DNA from: Devosia oryziradicis | GTDB taxonomy: Bacteria; Pseudomonadota; Alphaproteobacteria; Rhizobiales; Devosiaceae | Direction of reading: 5' to 3' | NCBI RefSeq assembly: GCF_016698645.1 | Contig: NZ_CP068047.1 | Coordinates: 2,825,001 to 2,889,000, forward strand | DNA: 64,000 nt | Shown here: piece by piece, positions 17,152 through 26,611 of the stretch | Numbering within the stretch: the stretch's first letter is position 1 | How the letters are laid out: the number at the start of each line of letters is the position of its first letter | Program-made: the position numbers and the translations under genes | Notes under the pieces: generated by a model | What the model saw: only the letters and a program-made list of their open reading frames with translations | Told to the model about the DNA's origin: nothing | The model's database searches: none

Positions 17152-17540
17152 CGCTCGCACCGGATAATCAGGAGAGTGGCGTCCCGCTCTGGGCCTTTGT
17201 TGCCGGGGCGACGGCATTGGTTGCGGCAGCGTTTGCGTCTGTCTGGTTCATGTTCCCTGCGCCTGACACGCGACATGATCTGGTTTCCCCGTCGGGCACC
17301 GCGCGGATCGAGTTGGGAGAGCTCTGTGGCGGGTCCGGTTGCGACCGCGTTGCTATCCTCGATGTGCAAGGCGTCCGCACGGGCTGCCCCCTGGCGCTGG
17401 AAAGCCGCAAGCCACTATTCGCCGACGTCAAGGCCGCCTGGTCGGAAGACGAATCCGACGTCGTGGTGGACTATGTGGCAGCCGACGGCCAGACCGGCTC
17501 GCTGACCATAGCGCGTGGGGACTGCACGATCACCGAATAG
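17148..17540 (+). CDS. Hypothetical single-pass membrane protein
   Basis: A 130-residue protein with one hydrophobic segment at about residues 14-36 and a periplasmic-looking remainder. Four cysteines in the soluble part (LCGGSGCDR, TGCPLAL, GDCTITE) could form disulfides. No family is recognised. The ATG overlaps the rsmB stop by four bases, so it is translationally coupled to that gene. It is followed 63 bp later by the tspO-like gene. Confidence 0.6.
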   Translation: MTLAPDNQESGVPLWAFVAGATALVAAAFASVWFMFPAPDTRHDLVSPSGTARIELGELCGGSGCDRVAILDVQGVRTGCPLALESRKPLFADVKAAWSEDESDVVVDYVAADGQTGSLTIARGDCTITE

Positions 17541-17603
17541 GTGAAACTCATCGGAGCGCTGCCACGTTCACATGGGAATAGCATCCCAATCTGCGTGAAT
17601 CCC

Positions 17604-18089
17604 ATGACCGTTCCTTCCCTGGCAGACTACAAGACCCCTCGCCCCTGGCTGACGCTGGGCATATTCCTCGTCGTGGTAATCGGCGTCGGCGCCCTGATCG
17701 GTACGCAATCGGTGCCTGGCGCTTGGTACGAAAGCCTCGAAAAGCCGCCATTCAATCCGCCGAACTGGATCTTCGGGCCGGTCTGGTTCACGCTTTACGT
17801 GACGATTGCCGTGGCCGGCTGGCGCATCTGGATGGTGGATCCGCGCAGCGACGCCATGAAGGTCTGGTTCGCCCAGATGGCCTTCAACTGGGCTTGGTCA
17901 CCGATCTGGTTCCTGGGTCAGATGCTGTGGCCGGCCTTCGCCGTGATTGTTGCCATTCTGGCGCTGATCGTCGCCTTTATCGTCGTTGCCCGGAAATACG
18001 ATGCCATCGCTTCGTGGTTGTTCGTGCCGTATCTGGCATGGGTGAGCTTCGCGTCGCTGTTGAACCTGTCCATCGCCATCCTCAACTAG
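17604..18089 (+). CDS. tspO: TspO/MBR family tryptophan-rich sensory protein
   Basis: A 161-residue membrane protein with five helices and the family signature KPPFNPPNWIFGPVW near residues 50-64. TspO proteins bind tetrapyrroles and in Rhodobacter modulate photosynthesis and stress genes; bacterial roles elsewhere are unclear. I chose ATG at 17604, since a reading from 17541 adds 21 residues without family support. Its stop interlocks with the stop of the convergent acyltransferase gene through a shared CTAG at 18086-18089. Confidence 0.9.
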   Translation: MTVPSLADYKTPRPWLTLGIFLVVVIGVGALIGTQSVPGAWYESLEKPPFNPPNWIFGPVWFTLYVTIAVAGWRIWMVDPRSDAMKVWFAQMAFNWAWSPIWFLGQMLWPAFAVIVAILALIVAFIVVARKYDAIASWLFVPYLAWVSFASLLNLSIAILN

Positions 18090-19288
18090 GCCAGCGCGGG
18101 CGCGACCCTTCTTCTATCTTCCAGCCCGCGGGCCCAACGCACAGCCGGCTGCTCCAGAAGGTGAAAGCTCAGCGTCGCGATCGCGACGCTGAGAGCAATC
18201 GCAGCGGCGCTCGACCACAACCAGATCGTCCAGCCGCCCTCATCGCCGGTTTTGAAGCTGGGCGGCAGCAGCCGCGCCATCAATCCGATGACAAGGAAGT
18301 GCCAGATATAGATGCCGAACGAAATCTGGGCGACGTAGCGCGCGACCCGGTTGTCGACAATCCTGCCGGCCATGATGGATGAAGGCAGGGCGACCAGTGC
18401 CAAGCCGGTGGCCAGGGGCATCCACGGGTAGCCATAGGGGATGCCGAGACATCCGAAGCCCTCGGTGAGGCCGCCCATGTGGGCGGCAATCAGCCATGCA
18501 ATGGCACAGATGGCCGCGAGGCCAAGAAGGTCGAACACCCAGTGTCGCAGACCCGCTACCCTGACCTGGACCCCGGCTGCCAGGGCCCCGAGGGCAAAAA
18601 TGGCGAAGAAGCCAATTGGGTTGAAGCGCGGCATCCAGGCCTTGGCACCACCGACCAGGCCATGCTCCCACCCACGCTCCACCTCGTCGATTGGCGCCCA
18701 CTGCACCACGAGCCAGTGCATCAGCAAGATAGCCGCGATGACGCAGAGCCAGGCAAATCGAGCCGGCCAGCCCCGCACTTGGAAGGCGAAAAGCAGGGCC
18801 AAGCAGCATGGCAGCAGCAGGTAGGACGTGACTTCGAAGCCGATCGACCAGAGCGGTCCGTTATTGTCGACGGGGAATAAGGTCAGCCAGTGCCAATCGC
18901 TGACCAGGAAGAAGCCGGCGAAGAACCGAGTGATATGCTCGCCATCGAGCGGCGATCCGCTGATGGTGATGCTGAAGACGAGGCTTACCACCAGCGCAAG
19001 CCAGAAGCCGGGCAGAATACGCGCTGCACGACGCAGCGCGTAGATGCGCAGCGAAGGCATCGGTTCGCTCCGGTCCAGCGCTACCCAGAAAGGGCGCGCC
19101 AGCAGAAATCCGCTGAGCACGAAGAAGATGGAGACGCCGAAGCTGCCCATGACCAGGAACTGCATGAGTGGTTCGGCCGCGGCCGGTACATTGCGCATGT
19201 CCATGCGGAAGGCCAGGTGGTGCAGCAGCACCATCAAGCAGGCGGCGGCGCGCAGGAAATCTGCGCCAAGCAGTCGCTGTTGAGTCAA
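18086..19288 (-). CDS. OafA-like membrane acyltransferase (first copy)
   Basis: A 400-residue acyltransferase-3 family protein with about ten membrane helices. The N-terminal GADFLRAAACLMVLLHHLAFR carries the conserved histidine pair, and SIGFEVTSYLLLP plus FGIYIWHFLV are family landmarks. Such proteins acylate exopolysaccharide, lipopolysaccharide, peptidoglycan or small molecules at the inner membrane. A TTG at 19288 is preferred: CAGGAT precedes it and it matches the start of the paralogue. The neighbour at 19346-20569 is a clear tandem paralogue sharing order and motifs; the two are separated by 57 bp. Confidence 0.85.
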   Translation of the reverse strand: MTQQRLLGADFLRAAACLMVLLHHLAFRMDMRNVPAAAEPLMQFLVMGSFGVSIFFVLSGFLLARPFWVALDRSEPMPSLRIYALRRAARILPGFWLALVVSLVFSITISGSPLDGEHITRFFAGFFLVSDWHWLTLFPVDNNGPLWSIGFEVTSYLLLPCCLALLFAFQVRGWPARFAWLCVIAAILLMHWLVVQWAPIDEVERGWEHGLVGGAKAWMPRFNPIGFFAIFALGALAAGVQVRVAGLRHWVFDLLGLAAICAIAWLIAAHMGGLTEGFGCLGIPYGYPWMPLATGLALVALPSSIMAGRIVDNRVARYVAQISFGIYIWHFLVIGLMARLLPPSFKTGDEGGWTIWLWSSAAAIALSVAIATLSFHLLEQPAVRWARGLEDRRRVAPALA

Positions 19289-19345
19289 TGAGAAATCCTG
19301 TTGCGGTTTGCTGCGCAAACGGCGGCGGCAAGCTGTTCGTTGCGG

Positions 19346-20569
19346 TCAGGCAGGCATGCGCTGGCTGGTTGGCCGACGCTGCTCGAGCGTGCGCGCCCAA
19401 TTGATGACGGGCAGTTCCAGCCACCGCCACGAGAGCGAGGCAATCACCAGGGTGATAACCGTTATCACCAGGCTGGCGATCAGAAATTTTATGGGATCGG
19501 CCATGGTGCCATGCGCCATCTCGGGTGCCCAATAGAGCCGCACCAGTTCCAGCACAAGGTAGTGCCAGACGTAGATGCCAAACGAAATGCGCGCGAGCCA
19601 GGCAATCAACGGGTTGTCGAGAATCCGGCCCACGACCAGGCTTGACGGTGCAGCGGCCAAGGCCAGGCCAAGCACCAGATGGAAGCCCGGGAACTGGTAG
19701 GGTACGCGCAGCACGCCATAAAATTCGCCGCCGCCCCGCAGCCCCAGGAACCATACGGTCGCGCCGGTGAGGACCAAGGCCACGACTGCCACGATGTCAA
19801 ACACCACCGACCGGGCGCGGGCGAGGCTCACCTGCACCCCCGCGGCGAGGGCGCCGGTGGCGAACATGGCAAAAAACCCGAACGGGTTGAACCATGGCAT
19901 CCAGGTCTTGGCGCCACCCTGCAGGCCGTAGTTCCACCCCTTGTTGAAGGGGTCGACTTCTACATTGGTGTAGAACAGCCAATGGGCAAACACGGCAACG
20001 CCGATGACGCCCAGCCAGGCCACGCGTCCCGGCCAGAAACGCAAGCGGCCCTGCCCCAATGCAAACAAGGCAAGAAAGCCCAGCGGCAGCATGACATAGG
20101 AACTGACCTCGAAGCCGATGGACCAGAGCGGACCGTTGATCTCGACCGGAAACAGCGTCGTCCAGTGCCAATCACTGACCAGCAGCAGTCCGGCGGCGTA
20201 GCGCAGCCACAGCCAGCCATCGAGCGCGAAGCCGAACACCGTAAAACTCAGGATGAAGGTAACCGTGAGCGCGAGCCAGAACCCAGGCACGATGCGGGCT
20301 GCCCGGCGCATGGCATAGACGCGAAGGGAAGGCAGGGGCGCGCCCGCGTCGAGTGCCTGCCAGAACGGCCGGGCCAGGAGAAAACCGCTCAGCACGAAGA
20401 ACATGCCGACGCCAAACCCCCCCGCGCTGTTGAATACCTGGGCGAATGGATTGGCACCAAGGGCGCTGCGGGAATCGATGCGCTGGGCGAGATGATGAAA
20501 CAGCACGACGAAGCAGGCGCTGGCGCGGACAAAATCGGCCCCGTAAAGGCGATCGTGGCTAGGTGTCAT
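19346..20569 (-). CDS. OafA-like membrane acyltransferase (second copy)
   Basis: A 407-residue acyltransferase-3 family protein, paralogous to the following gene: both share GADF-RA at the start, RAARI-PGFWLAL, SDWH, NGPLWSIGFE, KAWMP/KTWMPWFNP-FGFFA and SFGIYVWH-LV. About ten helices are expected, and the histidine pair in LFHHLAQR is intact. The ATG at 20569 follows GGGAGGATAGT. Acceptor and acyl group are unknown; the absence of a glycosyltransferase cluster nearby gives no hint. It is first in the minus-strand pair and divergent from the DUF2339 gene. Confidence 0.88.
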   Translation of the reverse strand: MTPSHDRLYGADFVRASACFVVLFHHLAQRIDSRSALGANPFAQVFNSAGGFGVGMFFVLSGFLLARPFWQALDAGAPLPSLRVYAMRRAARIVPGFWLALTVTFILSFTVFGFALDGWLWLRYAAGLLLVSDWHWTTLFPVEINGPLWSIGFEVSSYVMLPLGFLALFALGQGRLRFWPGRVAWLGVIGVAVFAHWLFYTNVEVDPFNKGWNYGLQGGAKTWMPWFNPFGFFAMFATGALAAGVQVSLARARSVVFDIVAVVALVLTGATVWFLGLRGGGEFYGVLRVPYQFPGFHLVLGLALAAAPSSLVVGRILDNPLIAWLARISFGIYVWHYLVLELVRLYWAPEMAHGTMADPIKFLIASLVITVITLVIASLSWRWLELPVINWARTLEQRRPTSQRMPA

Positions 20570-20727
20570 ACTATCCTCCCGGTGGGCCATTCAGCACCTG
20601 TCCGCAATCGATACAGGTGCCATCCCCAAAAGCGAACCGCAAGCCAAGATGCTTGCCGGAGGAGAGTTTCCCCGCCGCCCTTGACCATCGGCGGAGCGCA
20701 TGCGCTTTTTGCGGTCGGGGGGGCGCG

Positions 20728-23454
20728 ATGGAAGGATTGGTGGCATTCGGGGTACTGCTGGGCGCGTTCTATTTGATCGCGCCGGTTGTCGCCCTGATTT
20801 TGGCCGTGGGCCATTCAGGCCGGGTTGCCCGGCTGGCAGCCGAGAATGCGAGCCTCAAGGTCCGCATCGACAATCTCGAGCGCCGGGCGCTGCATCCGAC
20901 CGACCCTGTTACGACAACGCCACCGGCTGCCGTCCCCGTGGACGTGCCCGAGGCCGAATCTGTCGTCGAACCGGTCGAGCCAGCCGACCCCCCGCCCGAA
21001 CAACCCGATCATATTGCAGACGAGCCAGAACCCGCCGAGCCCCTGGATGGCGGGTGGGCAGCGGCCGCGACTACGCCTGCAGCGGTTGCTTCGCCGCGCC
21101 CGCAGTTCGACTGGGAGCGTTTCATCGGTGTCCGCCTACCGGTTTGGCTGGGTGCACTGGCCCTGTCGCTCGCCGGCTTCTTCTTCGTCCGCTACTCGAT
21201 CGAAGCAGGCCTGCTGACGCCGGCCTTCCGCGTTTTCGCAGTCCTTCTGGCAGCGTTCGGCTTCCTGATTGCCGCCGAATTGGTACGGCGCCGCGTCAAG
21301 CTCGACAATGGTCCCGCCATTGCCGCCGCGCTGGCCGCTGCCGGCGTCGCGACGCTGGTCGCCACCGCATACCTGGCTTCCGTGATCTACGAACTGGTGC
21401 CGATCACAGCCGGGTTCATCGCTATGGCCGCAGCTACTGCCGCCGGTATCGCGATCGCCCTGATCTTTGGCCGCACTGTGGCCATTGTCGGCATGCTGGG
21501 TGGCTATGTGACGCCGGCGCTGATGCCCAGCGAGCAACCCTCCTCGGCAGTTCTGTTCGCCTATCTCACCGCCATCCTCGTCGGCATTTTCTTCGTTATA
21601 CAGCGCAAGGGTTGGTGGAACATCGCGCTGGTCGCCCTGCTGGGGCCGCTGGTTTGGATTGCCGCCTGGGCTTCCCTGCCCGGCTTCGAGACCGACCACA
21701 TCTGGGGAACGGCGTTCCTGTTCGCGGTGTCCGCAATTGTCCTGGTGGCTGCCTATCCAAGCTGGTCGATTGCGGATCGGCCCGTGTCGGCGCAGGGGCG
21801 CAGGGGCGAACCGACCAATCCTGGGCAAGCCGTTGTCGCGGCCGTGGCGCTCAGCAGCCTTGGCTTTGCGGCATTCCTGGTTCAATCGGGCTATGCGCTG
21901 CCATTCTGGCAGGGCCTCCTGGTGTTCGGCGCTGCGGCCGTTGCCCTGGCTTTCATTTGGCCCGTAGCCATGCGCTATCTGCCGCTGGCGCCGCTGGCGG
22001 CTACCGCAGTGGCCATGCTGGGATGGGAGAACAGCGAACCGGCGGCGACGCTGATCATCATTGCCGCCGCCGCGATCTTCGGCCTTTTCGCCCTGGACCA
22101 GTTCCGGCGTTTGCAGACACCGCTGCTCGCCTCGGGCACTGCTGCCTTTGTCGCGCTCTTTTTCTATATCATGGCCCTGAGCAAGACAGTGGGCTGGCAA
22201 GGCGCACTCGACCAGCCACACTCCTGGGCGCTCGGCGCCCTGGCATTGGCGGCAGCCCTGTTGGCCCTGCTGTGGCGGTTCGGACCTGCCACTGAAGATG
22301 CGGCGGTCCGCGATCGCGTCTATGCCATCCTCGCATCCGCAGTGACAGCCTTCCTGTCGCTCGTGGTCGTGCTCGAACTCGATCCGCTCTACTACCCCGC
22401 CGCGGCAGCCCTGGAAGTCCTCGGTCTCGCCTATGTGCATCGCCGCACCGGCGTTGGCGCGCTGCGCACGGTGGCCATTGGGCTCTCGGCAATCTATGCG
22501 CTGCTGATCGTCGGTGCTTTCAATGCGACCGGATCGACCGCCGCCTTCTCCTTCGATCCGGCCTATGCCTTCGCACCGTCGCTATCGGATTCGCCTTGGG
22601 TTCTCCTGATCCTGCCCGGCCTGGCTTTTCTGGGCGCCGGCTACCTGTTCAGGCGGGACGATGCCGATGTCTTCGCCGACTGCCTGGATGTCGGCGGCAT
22701 TGCGGTGGCCGCCATCGGTTTCCTGGTGCTGGGGGGCGCCGATGCGGCAACAATGCGCACTGCTCACAGCACTATCGCAAAGATCGCCCTACCCGAGCTG
22801 GCCCTTGCCGCGGCAGCTATCTATGCCGGACGGCGTTGGCTGCGGCGCACGCTCTATTTCGGGGGCTTGGCCGTCGCCGTGGCCACCACCCTGGCAATGG
22901 CCCTGAGCGTCGTGCTGCCGGTCTACACATTCTGGCCCTATCAAGAAATTGCCGGCGCTCCCGTCTTCAACATGTCGCTGCTGTCGCTCGGCTTGCCCTC
23001 GCTGGCACTGCTGGCCATTGGCTGGTTCGTCCGGCAGGACGCGCGGTTGCCCATCGCCCGCACGGGTATCGCAATTTCGATCGCGGCCGTCGTATTCCTT
23101 TTCACGCTGATGGTGCTCGACATCCGGCACGCCTTCCACCCGCTGGATCTTCAGGGGCCAACGTGGGATGCGGAGTCCTACACCTATTCGATCGCCATGC
23201 TGGCTTTCGGTGCTGCGCTGCTGATCATCGGCGTTGTGATCCGGAACCTGGGCGCGCGCGCTCTCTCGTTCGTGTTCGTCCTCGCGGCGACTATCAAGGT
23301 GTTCCTGTTCGACGCGGCAGACCTGGAAGGGCTGTGGCGCGTCCTGTCGTTTCTGGGCATGGGCCTGTCGTTCCTCGCCATCAGCTGGCTTTATGCCCGC
23401 TTCGTGTTCGGCCTTGGCCGAAAAACGCCGGAGCAACCCAGTCCTGCAACCTGA
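20728..23454 (+). CDS. DUF2339 family giant polytopic membrane protein
   Basis: A 908-residue protein of unknown function. Residues 1-25 form one helix, 30-55 a short coiled coil (AENASLKVRIDNLERR), and 56-125 a Pro/Glu/Ala-rich linker. The rest is a very hydrophobic block with more than twenty predicted membrane segments, typical of the DUF2339 family. The motif FDWERFIGVRLPVWLGALALS at the entry to the block is shortened here to its core WERFIGVRLPVW, a family hallmark. I chose ATG at 20728 because the preceding open frame is not family-like. It lies alone between acyltransferases and guaA. Confidence 0.85.
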   Translation: MEGLVAFGVLLGAFYLIAPVVALILAVGHSGRVARLAAENASLKVRIDNLERRALHPTDPVTTTPPAAVPVDVPEAESVVEPVEPADPPPEQPDHIADEPEPAEPLDGGWAAAATTPAAVASPRPQFDWERFIGVRLPVWLGALALSLAGFFFVRYSIEAGLLTPAFRVFAVLLAAFGFLIAAELVRRRVKLDNGPAIAAALAAAGVATLVATAYLASVIYELVPITAGFIAMAAATAAGIAIALIFGRTVAIVGMLGGYVTPALMPSEQPSSAVLFAYLTAILVGIFFVIQRKGWWNIALVALLGPLVWIAAWASLPGFETDHIWGTAFLFAVSAIVLVAAYPSWSIADRPVSAQGRRGEPTNPGQAVVAAVALSSLGFAAFLVQSGYALPFWQGLLVFGAAAVALAFIWPVAMRYLPLAPLAATAVAMLGWENSEPAATLIIIAAAAIFGLFALDQFRRLQTPLLASGTAAFVALFFYIMALSKTVGWQGALDQPHSWALGALALAAALLALLWRFGPATEDAAVRDRVYAILASAVTAFLSLVVVLELDPLYYPAAAALEVLGLAYVHRRTGVGALRTVAIGLSAIYALLIVGAFNATGSTAAFSFDPAYAFAPSLSDSPWVLLILPGLAFLGAGYLFRRDDADVFADCLDVGGIAVAAIGFLVLGGADAATMRTAHSTIAKIALPELALAAAAIYAGRRWLRRTLYFGGLAVAVATTLAMALSVVLPVYTFWPYQEIAGAPVFNMSLLSLGLPSLALLAIGWFVRQDARLPIARTGIAISIAAVVFLFTLMVLDIRHAFHPLDLQGPTWDAESYTYSIAMLAFGAALLIIGVVIRNLGARALSFVFVLAATIKVFLFDAADLEGLWRVLSFLGMGLSFLAISWLYARFVFGLGRKTPEQPSPAT

Positions 23455-23493
23455 CTGCTTGCGGAATCTGCCGCGCGGCGATAATGGCTCGCC

Positions 23494-25065
23494 ATGCAAA
23501 GCACAGACCTGTCCGACCGCCCGCAATCGATCCTGATCATCGACTTCGGATCGCAAGTCACTCAGCTTATCGCGCGCCGTATTCGCGAGACGGGCGTCTA
23601 TTGCGAAGTCCATCCGTTCAACAAGTCGGCGGCCGCCTTCGCCGAGATGCAGCCCAAGGGCATCGTCTTTTCAGGCGGGCCGGCATCGGTGACCGAGGCG
23701 GGCAGCCCGCGGGCACCGCAGGAAATCATCGATTCCGGCCTGCCGATCCTGGCGATATGCTACGGCCAGCAGACCCTGTGCCTGCAGCTTGGCGGCCAAG
23801 TCGAGGGCGGCCACCACCGCGAATTCGGCCGTGCCGATGTCGAAATCCTCGAGCCGTCCGCGCTTTACGAGGGCATCTGGGAAGTCGGCGGAAAATACCC
23901 GGTCTGGATGAGCCATGGCGACCGCGTGACGGTGCTCCCTGATGGATTCAAGGTCATGGCGACCTCGCCCAACGCACCCTTTTCCATTGCCGGCGACGAG
24001 TCCAGGAAGCGCTATACGACGATGTTCCATCCCGAGGTGGTGCACACCCCCGATGGTGGCAAGCTCCTGGCGAACTTCGTGCACAATATCGTCGGGCTCA
24101 AGTCAGATTGGACCATGTCGGCCTACCGGGCCAAGATGGTCGAGAAAATCCGCGCCCAGGTCGGTTCCGGCAAGGTGATCTGCGGACTTTCCGGTGGTGT
24201 CGACTCTTCCGTCGCGGCCGTGTTGATCCACGAAGCGATCGGCGACCAGCTCACCTGCATCTATGTCGATCACGGCCTGATGCGGCTCAACGAGAGCGAG
24301 CAGGTCGTGACCATGTTCCGCGACCAGTACAATATCCCGCTGGTGCATGTTGACGCGTCCAAGGTGTTCCTGCGCGAGTTGGAGGGGCAATCCGACCCCG
24401 AGACCAAGCGCAAGATCATCGGCCGCCTGTTCATCGAGACCTTCGAGGAAGAAGCCCGCAAGCTGGGCGGAGCCAAGTTCCTGGCCCAGGGGACCCTCTA
24501 TCCGGACGTCATCGAGAGCGTAAGCTTTTCGGGTGGGCCGTCGGTCGTCATCAAGTCGCACCACAATGTGGGCGGCCTGCCCGAGCGCATGAACATGCAG
24601 CTCGTCGAGCCGCTGCGCGAGCTGTTCAAGGACGAAGTGCGGGCGCTGGGCCGCGAACTCGGCCTGCCCGAAAGCTTCATCGGCCGCCACCCCTTCCCCG
24701 GCCCTGGCCTCGCCATACGCTGCCCTGGCGGCATCACGCCGGAAAAGCTCGACATCCTGCGCCAGGCCGATGCCATCTATCTCGATGAAATCCGCAAGTC
24801 GGGCCAGTACGACAAGATCTGGCAGGCCTTTGCCGTGTTGCTGCCGGTGCAAACCGTCGGCGTAATGGGCGATGGCCGCACCTATGAATTCGTCTGCGCC
24901 CTGCGCGCCGTGACGTCAGTGGATGGCATGACAGCCGACTTCTACCAGTTCGACATGAACTTCCTCGGCCGCACGGCCACGCGCATCATCAACGAAGTGC
25001 GCGGCATCAACCGGGTGGTCTATGACGTGACCAGCAAGCCGCCCGGCACGATCGAGTGGGAATAG
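23494..25065 (+). CDS. guaA: GMP synthase (glutamine-hydrolysing)
   Basis: A 523-residue enzyme converting XMP to GMP with ATP and glutamine. The class I glutaminase domain (residues 1-205) has the nucleophile Cys89 in ICYGQQ and the FHPEV histidine-glutamate pair; the ATP-pyrophosphatase domain carries SGGVDSS near residue 233, and the C-terminal dimerisation domain ends KPPGTIEWE as expected. It is 39 bp after the DUF2339 gene and probably has its own promoter. guaB lies 5 kb downstream on the other strand. Confidence 0.98.
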   Translation: MQSTDLSDRPQSILIIDFGSQVTQLIARRIRETGVYCEVHPFNKSAAAFAEMQPKGIVFSGGPASVTEAGSPRAPQEIIDSGLPILAICYGQQTLCLQLGGQVEGGHHREFGRADVEILEPSALYEGIWEVGGKYPVWMSHGDRVTVLPDGFKVMATSPNAPFSIAGDESRKRYTTMFHPEVVHTPDGGKLLANFVHNIVGLKSDWTMSAYRAKMVEKIRAQVGSGKVICGLSGGVDSSVAAVLIHEAIGDQLTCIYVDHGLMRLNESEQVVTMFRDQYNIPLVHVDASKVFLRELEGQSDPETKRKIIGRLFIETFEEEARKLGGAKFLAQGTLYPDVIESVSFSGGPSVVIKSHHNVGGLPERMNMQLVEPLRELFKDEVRALGRELGLPESFIGRHPFPGPGLAIRCPGGITPEKLDILRQADAIYLDEIRKSGQYDKIWQAFAVLLPVQTVGVMGDGRTYEFVCALRAVTSVDGMTADFYQFDMNFLGRTATRIINEVRGINRVVYDVTSKPPGTIEWE

Positions 25066-25074
25066 CCGCCTTCT

Positions 25075-25578
25075 TTAAGCACGTTGCATTCGACGCGTTA
25101 CCTTCGAAGCGACCTCTTCGAGCGTTGCCGAGAGCTGGTTAAGCTGTGACATCGAACTCAGCAACTCAACTGCATAGCGGCTGACAAGATATTCCCGGGC
25201 GCCAGACAGCGACCGCATATGCAAGATGGTGCGCTGGCGAAGGACCAAGCCTCGTAAAACGGCGCGCTCGGAGCGAGTTGCCAGGTCATGACCCAGGGCG
25301 CGTATCGCCTCGGGCGGCTCACCGACGCTCAGCAGAAAGGCACTCAGATAGAGCTCGATGGCGTGGATGGCATTGAGGCGGAAAGGAGCATATGACGCGG
25401 CCACGCCCTTTCGGCCGTTGCCCATAAGCAAGCCGGCAGCCTGTCGATACTCTCCCGCAAGCAGCAGCAGGCCGGCAGGAGTAGCCGAACTGCCCGGATA
25501 GGAGTTGGAGGTTGTGGGGGGAGGTATTGCCGCCGGGGGCTCAAAGTCGATGGCGGATAGGGGTACCCTGATGACCAA
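25075..25578 (-). CDS. HEPN-like domain protein of unknown function
   Basis: A 167-residue protein. After a Pro-rich, low-complexity stretch (residues 12-32), an all-helical region contains AIHAIELYLSAFLLS and RALGHDL, the pattern of HEPN domains, which occur in nucleotide-binding and RNase proteins. The Rx4-6H motif of active HEPN RNases is not evident, since only three residues separate Arg and His here. The start is probably the TTG at 25578, the first possible codon after an in-frame stop, and GAGGAA lies ten bases before it. No partner nucleotidyltransferase gene is adjacent. It is convergent with guaA. Confidence 0.55.
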   Translation of the reverse strand: MVIRVPLSAIDFEPPAAIPPPTTSNSYPGSSATPAGLLLLAGEYRQAAGLLMGNGRKGVAASYAPFRLNAIHAIELYLSAFLLSVGEPPEAIRALGHDLATRSERAVLRGLVLRQRTILHMRSLSGAREYLVSRYAVELLSSMSQLNQLSATLEEVASKVTRRMQRA

Positions 25579-25741
25579 GCCGACTGTTTCCTCAAGTTCC
25601 GATGTGTCCGAAGTCTAGCGATAAACGGTAAAGCTTTGGCCAAGAAGCCCTCGCAACTCCGCGCCTTCTCACCTGCATTTGCTTTCGTCGGGCAGCATGC
25701 TAAACGTGCGCCCGAATTGAACTGATGACCTTAGGCAGGCC

Positions 25742-26569
25742 ATGTCCGAACAGAATATCTTCCGCGAAGTCGACGAGGAGCTGCGCAGCGATCGCATGCG
25801 CGCCCTGTGGCGCCGGTTTGCGCCCTATGTGATCGGCGCTGCGGTCGGTGTCGTGCTCGTGGTGGCGGTCAACGAAGGCTGGACCTGGTATCACACCAAC
25901 AATGCCGCCCAGTCGTCCGACGAGCTCTATGCTGCCTTCGACGCGATCGATGGTGGCGATCTGCCGGCAGCGCAGACGCAGCTCGACGCCCTGATCGCCA
26001 ACGGCTCGGGCAGCTATCCGGTGCTGGCCCAGTTCCGCAAGGCGGGCCTGCTGGCCAAGGAAGGCTCGGTCGCCGATGCCGTGGCCGCCTATGATGCGCT
26101 CGCCAACAACCAGTCCAATACCCGCCTGCGTGAACTCGCGCTGGTCCTGGGCGGCACGTTGATGATCGATGCGGGTACCCTGGCCGATGTGGAATCGCGC
26201 GTCGGCAGCGTTGCCGCCGAAGATAGCCCCCTGCGCAATGCGGCGCGCGAGGCGCTGGGGCTGGCGCAATACAAGGCCGGCGACTTTGCCGCTGCCCAGG
26301 CTAATTTCGAAGCCGTGGCCAATGATCCGCTGACCCAAAGTACCGTGCGCAACCGCATGGGCTATTACCTGGCCCAGCTGCTGTCGCAGGGTGCAATCAC
26401 CGCGCCTCCCGCCGTTGACTCGGCCGACGCCGCCGCCACAGCCATCGACGAGATCGTCAGCGACGAAGCGCCTGCCGAGGAGACGCCGGCAGCGGATGCG
26501 CCGGCAGACCAGCCCCCTGCAGCGGATGCTCCCGCCGCCACCACCGAGGCGCAGCCGGTCACGCAATAA
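25742..26569 (+). CDS. YfgM-like tetratricopeptide membrane protein
   Basis: A 275-residue protein with a short cytoplasmic N-terminus (SEQNIFREVDEELRSDRM), one membrane helix at about residues 27-46, and a periplasmic TPR-like helical domain. The last 60 residues are Ala/Pro/Glu-rich. This matches the YfgM family, which in Escherichia coli associates with SecYEG and periplasmic chaperones. Placement 42 bp before der mirrors the enterobacterial yfgM-bamB-der order, but bamB is absent here. Confidence 0.85.
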   Translation: MSEQNIFREVDEELRSDRMRALWRRFAPYVIGAAVGVVLVVAVNEGWTWYHTNNAAQSSDELYAAFDAIDGGDLPAAQTQLDALIANGSGSYPVLAQFRKAGLLAKEGSVADAVAAYDALANNQSNTRLRELALVLGGTLMIDAGTLADVESRVGSVAAEDSPLRNAAREALGLAQYKAGDFAAAQANFEAVANDPLTQSTVRNRMGYYLAQLLSQGAITAPPAVDSADAAATAIDEIVSDEAPAEETPAADAPADQPPAADAPAATTEAQPVTQ

Positions 26570-26611
26570 GCGTGATCGCCTTCGCCTGACGCCGGATCGG
26601 AACAGACACGC

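Noticed and set aside
25075..25578. HEPN-like gene as half of a toxin-antitoxin pair
   Set aside because: No adjacent nucleotidyltransferase or small antitoxin gene and no Rx4-6H motif, so a toxin call is not supported.
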